The notes beneath the pieces are model-generated. The model made no database searches. It was not told where the DNA came from and was given only the letters and a program-made list of their open reading frames with translations. This document shows, piece by piece, positions 53,369 through 60,104 of a DNA stretch of 60,104 nucleotides. Numbering within the stretch: position 1 is the first letter of the stretch; each line of letters opens with the position of its first letter. Made by a program: the position numbers and the translations under genes. Origin of the DNA: Nematocida parisii ERTm1 (Eukaryota > Microsporidia); contig NW_013524649.1 in the NCBI RefSeq assembly GCF_000250985.1, forward strand, positions 165,350 through 225,453. Direction: 5' to 3'.

Positions 53369-53881
53369 TTAGAATATTTTACCAAGAGCATTACAATCCA
53401 TGCCTTTAAGGTCTTTACACTCTATAAAATTTTTGTTTTGCTTATCGTATACTTTAAATACATCGTCAATTCCTGCTTGAATCTCTTCTGATTTTTCATC
53501 CTTTGGGTATAGATTACTGGCTATCTCCTCCAGATCTCTTCTAGTAACTCTTCCATTTGTGGATATTAAATTAAAGAAAAATCGTACTTTTTCCTCATTT
53601 GTTGAATATTTACTGAATATTGTAACAGCAGACACAAATCCATTAAAATCGATTTTCCCCTCTTCATCGCATATCTTTCGGGCCACTTTCTCGCCAAGTG
53701 GGTTTATGCTTATCTCAGGAATGCAAAGTAGCTGATCTACAAATATTCTTCCGATTTCTTCCTTGTCTAAGTCTTTGAATCGCTTGTACAGAAGCTTTAT
53801 CTGCTTGGGCGGCAGGCGGCATCCTGTCTGCTTTACTGCTTTAATGTCTTCTTTTGTCAGTCCACTAAACACTGTCCCCAT
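53369..53881 (-). CDS. CNB1: Calcineurin-B-like protein with degenerate EF-hands
   Basis: 170 aa. Calcineurin B binds and activates the phosphatase catalytic subunit. It starts MGTVFSG, a plausible N-myristoylation site as in CnB. LPPKQIKLLYKRFKDLDKEEIGRI and IPEISINPLGEKVARKIC match CnB and its relative CHP. The four calcium loops are changed: loop 1 is DLDKEEIG, loop 2 shortened (DEEGKIDF), loop 3 STNGRVTR and loop 4 DKQNKNFIE, none with a full set of acidic ligands. The fold may persist without calcium binding. CHP-like identity is the alternative. It is divergent from the insulinase gene with 40 bp between starts. Confidence 0.75.
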   Translation of the reverse strand: MGTVFSGLTKEDIKAVKQTGCRLPPKQIKLLYKRFKDLDKEEIGRIFVDQLLCIPEISINPLGEKVARKICDEEGKIDFNGFVSAVTIFSKYSTNEEKVRFFFNLISTNGRVTRRDLEEIASNLYPKDEKSEEIQAGIDDVFKVYDKQNKNFIECKDLKGMDCNALGKIF

Positions 53882-53921
53882 GGGCTATTAATATTTAAAA
53901 TTTAATTGCCCATGCCATTGA

Positions 53922-56645
53922 ATGTTAGTAGGAAAGGGAGATAGGTATATATATAGACCAATTACACTGCCAAATGGAATAAGAGTACTGCTATCACATG
54001 ATCCAGCCGCTGATAAGGCAGCGGTTGCGATGTCTGTGAAAGTTGGCAGTTATTCTGATCCAATTGAGCACATGGGCATGGCACACTTTCTTGAGCACAT
54101 GCTGTTTATGGGGACAGAGGAGTACCCTGATGAAAATGCATATATGGAATATATTCACATGAATGGGGGAAACAGCAATGCAAACACTGCGGACGAGGTA
54201 ACAAATTATTTCTATGACATAGACCCTGTACGGCTAAGAAAAAGTATGGAAATGTTTAGTGGGTTCTTTAAGTCTCCTTTGATACGAGAAGATGCGCTGA
54301 CAAGAGAGCTGCAGGCTGTGAACAGTGAATATAGTGTTAATATCCTGGCAGAGATCTGGAGGAGGTATCACTTGTTCACGCTTATTGCAAAGAAGGACTC
54401 GCCCACTGGCAAGTTTAACATAGGATCATCTGAAACGCTCGCTTCAACCACTAGAGAGGACTTAATGAATTTCTGGAAGTGCTTTTATCGGCCGGAAAGA
54501 ATGTGCCTGGCCGTACACGGAAGCGAGCCTTTGGACGTGCTGGAGAAATGGGTAAATGAGTGCTTTTCAGACATTAAGCCATATGAAGCTGAGTATTCAT
54601 GGAGCGACAAAATGTATCTGCCTCCAATCTGCCAGAAAAAGGGTGATTTAGACTATCGTGTGTTTAACGAGGAGGTAGAGAACAAGGTGATTCTATACCG
54701 GCCTGCTGTGAATCTTAACACAGAGCATTGTACAATGACTATTAGTATAGTGCTTCCTGAGTCTATCACAAATTACCGAAATAAAACATGCGTGTACATT
54801 GATGAACTATTAAATGGAACCGGGCACTCTGGCCTGGTTGGTACGCTTCTTAAAGAGGGAATAGCAACAAAAATGACAGCTTGTTTGGATGAAACTTCTA
54901 TAAACACGACAATTCAGATAGTTATTGAGCTGGTAGATGACAATAGATCACAAATATCTGTTATACGAGATTTGGTGCACCATTATCTGGAAATGATCAA
55001 AACCAATGCAACTAGTGAGCTATACAATGTGTTTAAAACCATTAGTGAAAAGGAATTTGATGCAAATGAGTCAATTGAGCCTCTTGAGCTAGTTGAGCAT
55101 GCAACAAAAACCATGCAGTTTTACCCTACTGAGGAGTTTCTGCGGCATGAGCATATATGGGATGGGTTTAATAAAGAAGAGTTTGACCAGATAATAGGCA
55201 TCATGCTAGACAAAAGCAAGTGGGTAATTATGTACCAGGCTAAGAATGTGCATGATCCAGAAAACATAATTGTGGATAAGTTCTATGGAATTAACTATCT
55301 AATTGATGTTATTCCAGAAGAGAATGTACAGCTGCTTAGTGAGCTAAAAAGTAAGATAGAGTGGTCTTTCAATGTGCCAGAAGAAAAGGATCTGTCTGAG
55401 GCAAGAAAAGACAGTGTGTCAGTTAGTCTAGGGTGTATTCCTAAGAACATACCAGAATATCCGGATGAAGCGGCAGCAATTATGTGCAAGGACATATGTC
55501 AGCAAGGGTGCTCTGGGTATTTGGTACACAATCCAAAATATAGAAAAAATGCAGAGATAAAGCTTATTTTGGAGACAGATGAGCATTTGGCAGATGAAAA
55601 GACGTATGCAGCAGCAATTGGGTATTTCAGGGCCTTTGTTAAGATATTCAATGAGAAGTATAAATTTGGCATGATGGCATCTATTGTTACATTAGGAACA
55701 TGTGAGTCTGTGTACGGATTCGGTGTTAAATTCAACGGTACGCCTGTAATTATTGAGGATCTGGTTGAAAGATTCTTTAACGAATACACTGCCAGAGACA
55801 CCCAGCTATTCAGCTTAGCAAAAGAATCTGCACTCTCTTGCTTTTTACACGAGGCCAGGCAGTCTCCATATAAAAGCACTGTAGCAGGAATTAGCTACTT
55901 AGCTGGGTATCCAAAATTTGACGTGTATAAACTTATGCAGGCGGCTAAAGAGCTTCTTCCAGATGATCTTGTTGTTATAAGCAAAGCTCAGGTGAAAGTA
56001 CTTGGGGTGGGAAATATAACAGAAAAAGAGTTTGAGCATATAATAGCCCGTATAGGTAAGTACATTACATTTGCACCGCACGAATTCTCATTTACACCAA
56101 AGGAGGAGAAACTACTTCTGCCTACTGTTGACCTGCAGAATATTGCAGTTACAATTGTGCACCGAGTGGTTTTAGACAGCCTTCTGCAGTCTATAGCCAC
56201 TGGTGTACTTCTAGCACAGATATTCTCTGAAAAGTTCTTTGATGAGCTAAGAACAAAGGAAGAGTATGGATACATTGTGTTTATGTCGTATAAAATATGC
56301 ATGAAAAAAGTTTATGTGCACTTTACAGTTCAAAGCACCCGAACTCTTGATAATGTAACTGCAAGAATAGAAGAATTTATTGGGCTTGTGGAAAGCCGAC
56401 TTGCCGCTATATCTGATGATGAGTATACAACCCACAAGAATAGTGCTATACTAGCCATTAAAGAGGAGGCCATTAATTTGGAAGATTACTCTCAAGAGCT
56501 ATTCCGATATTGGCAGGATATGGGATTCAATTTAGAAAACAAAGAGATTATTTCTAAAGAAATTCAAAAAATATCAAAAGAAAACATAACAGAATATTCT
56601 AAGAATATGTCAAATCGCATAATAATACAGGCAACAAAGCCCTAA
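53922..56645 (+). CDS. STE23: Insulin-degrading-enzyme-type metallopeptidase, M16 (Ste23)
   Basis: 907 aa. IDE-type M16 enzymes are cytosolic zinc peptidases that enclose peptides in a chamber of four homologous domains. The inverted zinc motif HFLEH (55-59) is present, followed by MLFMGTEEYPDENAYMEYI, NGGNSNANTADEVTNYFYD and the downstream zinc Glu in ELQAVNSEYSVN. The second half contains KEEYGYIVF, the expected RxxYGYxV element that binds substrate. The full four-domain length is present. There is no signal peptide, so unlike some parasite M16 proteases it appears cytosolic. Confidence 0.95.
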   Translation: MLVGKGDRYIYRPITLPNGIRVLLSHDPAADKAAVAMSVKVGSYSDPIEHMGMAHFLEHMLFMGTEEYPDENAYMEYIHMNGGNSNANTADEVTNYFYDIDPVRLRKSMEMFSGFFKSPLIREDALTRELQAVNSEYSVNILAEIWRRYHLFTLIAKKDSPTGKFNIGSSETLASTTREDLMNFWKCFYRPERMCLAVHGSEPLDVLEKWVNECFSDIKPYEAEYSWSDKMYLPPICQKKGDLDYRVFNEEVENKVILYRPAVNLNTEHCTMTISIVLPESITNYRNKTCVYIDELLNGTGHSGLVGTLLKEGIATKMTACLDETSINTTIQIVIELVDDNRSQISVIRDLVHHYLEMIKTNATSELYNVFKTISEKEFDANESIEPLELVEHATKTMQFYPTEEFLRHEHIWDGFNKEEFDQIIGIMLDKSKWVIMYQAKNVHDPENIIVDKFYGINYLIDVIPEENVQLLSELKSKIEWSFNVPEEKDLSEARKDSVSVSLGCIPKNIPEYPDEAAAIMCKDICQQGCSGYLVHNPKYRKNAEIKLILETDEHLADEKTYAAAIGYFRAFVKIFNEKYKFGMMASIVTLGTCESVYGFGVKFNGTPVIIEDLVERFFNEYTARDTQLFSLAKESALSCFLHEARQSPYKSTVAGISYLAGYPKFDVYKLMQAAKELLPDDLVVISKAQVKVLGVGNITEKEFEHIIARIGKYITFAPHEFSFTPKEEKLLLPTVDLQNIAVTIVHRVVLDSLLQSIATGVLLAQIFSEKFFDELRTKEEYGYIVFMSYKICMKKVYVHFTVQSTRTLDNVTARIEEFIGLVESRLAAISDDEYTTHKNSAILAIKEEAINLEDYSQELFRYWQDMGFNLENKEIISKEIQKISKENITEYSKNMSNRIIIQATKP

Positions 56646-57329
56646 TTGTAGTTTTGTGTGTGCTTTAAATACTTTAGAATAAATCTGCATATACTGCTCT
56701 AGTTACTAATTAAAAATATTTATCTCTCATAAATGAACTTTCGTATTATAATATACTCAATTCTAGCCGTGTCCTTAATGGACTAAAAATGTTTTATGTG
56801 TATTCTGAACTTGGGCTTCTTTGTTCTAATTTGCCTATATTATGATAATTATGTATAATACCTTCTAATATAACAATCTAAACCCCAGACTATTTATGCT
56901 AGATCAGTCCACTACTTCTTAAAGCATGCATAAATATCCATTGCTTGCCATAATAACCCAAATAAACTCAATTCTACACTAAATATTCCATAGAATTCAC
57001 TATAAAATAATTTATATTGTGCATTCTAGCTTTGGATTATATTCATAGGCTTATTATTTGTGAACTATGGATAATTTATGCCTTACATTATTAGTCTATT
57101 CTTTAGTTCCCCTCTAATAGTGTATTCAATAGCAAATTGATATATTTTTATAATATAACCCTAATTGTATTGTTGTTATTTCCTAATTAAGCAATCTTTT
57201 CAATAGGACGCACCAATATACAGTCTAATAGTAAATTTTCCATAAAACAGAAGAATCTATTTTTACTAGATTTTATTCTAAAATTAATTCCTGTATATAA
57301 TAAAAAACACACTCTTTCTAAACTACTCA
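56646..57329. other. AT-rich intergenic region, no gene found
   Basis: 684 bp. Only short frames occur, for example a 17-codon hydrophobic one near 56731. It is rich in AT repeats. TATATAATAAA near 57294-57304 may be the core promoter of the next gene. Nothing else is seen. Confidence 0.45.
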
Positions 57330-58020
57330 ATGATAAACATTTTTAATCCACCAGACACTGACATAAATTTTGATGCTATGCCACACACTCTAGTAAATAC
57401 TGAATATACACTAGCCAATCCATCTTCAATGATAATCAATCTGGCTTAAAAAGGGTATTTCTATCGCATTAATACTTATAGGAATTTTCTCGGGTTATAC
57501 ATTTTTAACTCTGTTATACAATGCAAATGATATGCTGTTTGTGCCTGTGATTTGCTTGTGTTTGTCATTTGTGCTTATGATACTCATTCCTTCTAGTCAT
57601 CCCAAAGAAAATAGAGAAATTCACACAGAAAAAGAATCCATTTCTATTTTAGTTCTTATATTCTTATTAATACCTTGTGTATGCATTAACATACCAGAAA
57701 TGTTCTTTGTATTAACAAATCACCTATCCACAACGAACGAGTACTTCATAATACTTTTAAACCATGCTGTGTTTTATATTCTTTCACTTTTACATATTCC
57801 TAATGAATTTAATACTCTTCTAAGAATATTACCTTCTATATTTGCCTTATTGGTAATAACCGAATATAAACTATTCTCTCTTTATCAAGTAAAAATATTC
57901 AAATACAAAATAACAATATCCAGTGCTCTAGCTACTTTGACAGCATGCATATCATTGATTTACTATGTAACTACAATTTATCTGCCGGATATATCTAAAG
58001 TATCTTATGTATATAACTAA
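57330..58020 (+). CDS. Multi-span membrane protein interrupted by a +1 frame change (unknown)
   Basis: Frame 1 starts at the ATG at 57330 and gives 39 residues (MINIFNPPDTDINFDAMPHT...MIINLA) before TAA at 57447-57449. The +1 frame, closed by TAA at 57433, then runs to 58020: KKGISIALILIGIFSGYTFL and more hydrophobic spans (PVICLCLSFVLMILI, ILVLIFLLIPCVCI, FIILLNHAVFYILSLL and others). An ATG at 57532 could start a shorter 162-aa product, but the hydrophobic pattern begins well before it. Joined length is about 229 aa with five or six spans. The family is unknown. It could be a pseudogene, a sequencing error or a shifted gene. Confidence 0.5.
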
Positions 58021-58228
58021 TGGCTGGTCTTATTTCTACAATAAAATTATTTACCGTTATATTTCATTTTTCTATAATTGGAATCGTTTGTGGCATTTTG
58101 ATTGGATGACCTATCTGCTATTTAGCTGTTGCAGGGGTATAAATATTTTACTTCTTTAATAATTTTATTCCGACCAACTGTCTCTGAAAATATTTATAAT
58201 TTTATTTTTCTTTTTAGAGACAAGGGCA

Positions 58229-59221
58229 ATGATACAAAATCAAGTAGAGTGCTATGAAATAGACGGAAACACAATATATAAAAAGGTAGACTTACCAAAA
58301 GTATTCTCCATTCCAGTGAGAAGTGACTTAGTATGCGTTGTTCACGATATGGTAAAGAGAAACACCAGACAGCCATATGCAGTTGATCCAATGGCCGGTA
58401 TGAGACATTCTGCCCACTCCTGGGGAACTGGAAGAGCGCTTGCTAGAGTGCCTCGTGTATCCGGTGGTGGTACACAGAGAGCTGGACAGGGAGCCTTTGC
58501 CAACTTCTGTAGAAAGGGTAGAATGGCCAGTCCTACTACTGTTTTAAGAAGATGGTTCAGAAAGACTACTAAGAACACAAGAAGGCATGCCGCAGCAATG
58601 GCAGTTGCAGCAACTGCATCTCCTGCCCTGGTTGAAAGCAGAGGACATATTATTTCTCAGTTGAAGAGCATACCAATTGTTATTTCCAATGAGATAGAGT
58701 CTTTAAAGAGAACTAAGCAAGCTCTTGAACTTATAAACAACTTCTCGCTTACAGAAGAAATTGAAAGAGTAAAAAACAGCAAAGCCATAAGAGCAGGAAA
58801 GGGTAAAGCAAGAAACAGAAGATGGGTCTTAAGAAGAGGAGTTCTTGTCATTTACAAAGAGGATAAAGGAATTACCAAAGCATTTAGAAACATCAGAGGA
58901 ATAGACTTAATGCCAGTTGACCAATTAGATCTTTTAAAGCTTGCACCTGGTGGTCACCTTGGAAGACTTGTTGTATGGACAGAGGGAGCTTTTGAGAGAT
59001 TAAGAGAGCTCTTTGGAGATGATGGAAGAGTTGCTGTTAAAGAAGGATACAACTTACCAGAGTCTAAGATTAGTTGCCCAGATGTTAAAGTCTTACTGAA
59101 GTCTCAAGAAGTACAGGCCCTCTTTGACAAGAAGCCATGCTTGAAGCTTGGAAAGACAAAGGCAGACCCAAGTGTGGTGGCATCAATTAACCCATACTTT
59201 GAACTTTTCAACACGGTTTAA
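58229..59221 (+). CDS. RPL4: 60S ribosomal protein uL4
   Basis: 330 aa. It is a component of the peptide exit tunnel. IPVRSDLVCVVHDMVKRNTRQPYAV, AHSWGTGRALARVPRVSGGGT and GQGAFANFCRKGRMASPTTVLRRW (the tunnel loop and its flanks) are well conserved. The C-terminal part includes GIDLMPVDQLDLLKLAPGGHLGRLVVWTEGA. There is no intron within the coding region. The leader just before the ATG is T-rich and ends TTTTTAGAGACAAGGGCA, reminiscent of a 3' splice site, but I see no matching 5' site. Confidence 0.96.
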   Translation: MIQNQVECYEIDGNTIYKKVDLPKVFSIPVRSDLVCVVHDMVKRNTRQPYAVDPMAGMRHSAHSWGTGRALARVPRVSGGGTQRAGQGAFANFCRKGRMASPTTVLRRWFRKTTKNTRRHAAAMAVAATASPALVESRGHIISQLKSIPIVISNEIESLKRTKQALELINNFSLTEEIERVKNSKAIRAGKGKARNRRWVLRRGVLVIYKEDKGITKAFRNIRGIDLMPVDQLDLLKLAPGGHLGRLVVWTEGAFERLRELFGDDGRVAVKEGYNLPESKISCPDVKVLLKSQEVQALFDKKPCLKLGKTKADPSVVASINPYFELFNTV

Positions 59222-59248
59222 ATAAACTATCATTTAACAAAATTATTT

Positions 59249-59908
59249 ATGGGGGAGAGAAGACACACCCGCGTTACTTTAGTTAAAATTCCAAGAATTC
59301 TTGAAGAGTATCTTGAAGAGTATTCAGAGCCTGTAGAAATAGGGCATATAGAAGAAAGAGGTACTTCTAATGTCCTAAAAATTAGCACACAGCTAGGCCC
59401 ACAGAACTTTCCCAGAGAGTGGATAATTGAACCACTTGAGGCTAAGACAGGGGTATTTACATTTGTTCAGAAGCCACACGGCGCATTCATTGATGGAGTA
59501 ATTACAGATGAGGTGTATGCTAAGCCTAAAATAACTCCAGAATATTTGAAGTATAAGAGAGAAAGAAGCGCCGTATTAAATGTAAAGAAAGACGTAAAGT
59601 CAGTTGACAGTCTAAAGGAAGGAATCCGCATGGAGAGGTACGGTGCAACTGAATATGACATTATGGCTAGAAAAAGAAAGAAAATGCTTATGGAAAAGAA
59701 AAGAGAAAGGCTTTCCAAGACAGAAGTCATGGATATTATATTCCGAGCATTTGAAGAATACCCGTATTGGTCTGTTAAAGACTTAGCAGATCGATCTGGA
59801 CAGCCCTTAGCATATATCCAGGAATTACTTCCGGACATTGCTGTTCTTAATAAAAAAACGCATAGAAATATGTATGAGCTAAAACCAGAATATAAGAATA
59901 ATAGTTAG
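59249..59908 (+). CDS. TFG2: TFIIF subunit beta (Tfg2/RAP30)
   Basis: 219 aa. TFIIF escorts RNA polymerase II into the pre-initiation complex. The dimerisation domain (about 1-95) is divergent. The linker and C-terminal winged helix are clear: MARKRKKMLMEKKRERLSKTEVMDIIFRAFEEYPYWSVKDLADRSGQP...YIQELLPDIAVLNKKTHRNMYELKPEY, matching the family's FxxFExxPYWTLKEL and NxxTWELKPEY. It starts 27 bp after the uL4 stop on the same strand. Confidence 0.88.
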   Translation: MGERRHTRVTLVKIPRILEEYLEEYSEPVEIGHIEERGTSNVLKISTQLGPQNFPREWIIEPLEAKTGVFTFVQKPHGAFIDGVITDEVYAKPKITPEYLKYKRERSAVLNVKKDVKSVDSLKEGIRMERYGATEYDIMARKRKKMLMEKKRERLSKTEVMDIIFRAFEEYPYWSVKDLADRSGQPLAYIQELLPDIAVLNKKTHRNMYELKPEYKNNS

Positions 59909-60104
59909 GCTATTAGTCATGTGTTATAACAGCTATATAACTCGGAATTGAAATAAAAGGCAATGCTCTTATACAACATTGAAAATTATACTTTAGTAAA
60001 AATCTATAGAATATATTCTTTTACTAAAATATAGCATACTCTACTTTTATTTAAAATACACAAACCTAACATATTATACCTTTAATGGCTATTGTATTCA
60101 GGAA

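Noticed and set aside
57532-58020. 162-aa membrane protein starting at 57532 as the complete gene
   Set aside because: The same frame is open and hydrophobic for a further 25-30 codons upstream without an ATG, and a promoter-like box and ATG lie at 57294 and 57330, so the shorter model is less likely though not excluded.
58020-58109. 29-codon hydrophobic ORF overlapping the previous stop (TAATG)
   Set aside because: It is too short and hydrophobic T-rich frames are frequent here; no independent support.
58140-58228. 5' UTR intron in uL4 suggested by TTTTTCTTTTTAG before the ATG
   Set aside because: No GTAAGT-like donor was found upstream within the plausible range; T-rich tracts are common in these leaders.
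1-60104. Transposons, CRISPR arrays, telomeric repeats
   Set aside because: No transposase or reverse-transcriptase frame, no regularly spaced repeats with unique spacers, and no telomere-like arrays were seen.

Overview
The window looks like part of a microsporidian genome, most likely Nematocida or a close relative. This is an inference from gene content and style, not a database match. The evidence is AT-rich DNA, densely packed eukaryotic genes without visible introns, spacers down to 28-50 bp between divergent genes, TATA-like boxes about 25-35 nt before many start codons, frataxin without other mitochondrial genes, and many proteins of unknown function with one membrane span or a signal peptide. 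I see no tRNA gene, rRNA gene, transposon or CRISPR array.

Layout. 0.2-3.0 kb: a large signal-anchored protein with Ser/Thr-rich and Lys/Glu-rich repeats. 3.7-10.2 kb: exosome RRP4, an M17 leucyl aminopeptidase, a two-finger C2H2 protein and SMC5, followed on the minus strand by a compact U6-like snRNA. 10.8-17.6 kb: a prune/PPX1-like phosphatase, a multi-BRCT protein, SND2/TMEM208, frataxin, gamma-tubulin and coatomer zeta. 17.8-24.4 kb: a 1261-aa unidentified alpha-helical protein and Mediator MED14. 24.4-28.2 kb: a block of four apparently lineage-specific secreted or membrane proteins. 28.7-33.9 kb: condensin CAP-G, RPB6, a kinesin and eL20. 35.0-39.2 kb: a frame-broken nucleolar-type FKBP, an arrestin-fold protein, a frame-broken V-ATPase subunit e and a DUF1764 protein. 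39.3-40.5 kb: tiny membrane ORFs and a possible structured RNA. 40.5-47.8 kb: an NSUN methyltransferase, KNL1/Spc105, a KEN-box micro-protein, Mis12/Mtw1, eS4, DHFR and a UBE2H-type E2. 48.0-56.6 kb: SPO11, an FCP1-type phosphatase, TFIIIC tau131, two small helical proteins, a calcineurin-B-like protein and an insulinase. 57.3-59.9 kb: a frame-broken membrane protein, uL4 and TFIIF beta.

Most genes are housekeeping: transcription (MED14, RPB6, TFIIIC, TFIIF), translation (eL20, eS4, uL4), chromosome maintenance and segregation (SMC5, CAP-G, BRCT protein, gamma-tubulin, kinesin, KNL1, Mis12, SPO11) and secretion or trafficking (SND2, zeta-COP, arrestin). They are not arranged in functional operons.

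The observations most worth checking are (1) the U6-like RNA with an altered ACAGAGA box, in a lineage generally reported to have lost splicing; (2) three genes whose frame breaks at short, well-bounded sites, one -1 at A AAA AAC and two +1 just before a TAA stop; and (3) several very short ORFs that length cut-offs miss, including V-ATPase e, which is recognised only when both frames are read together.
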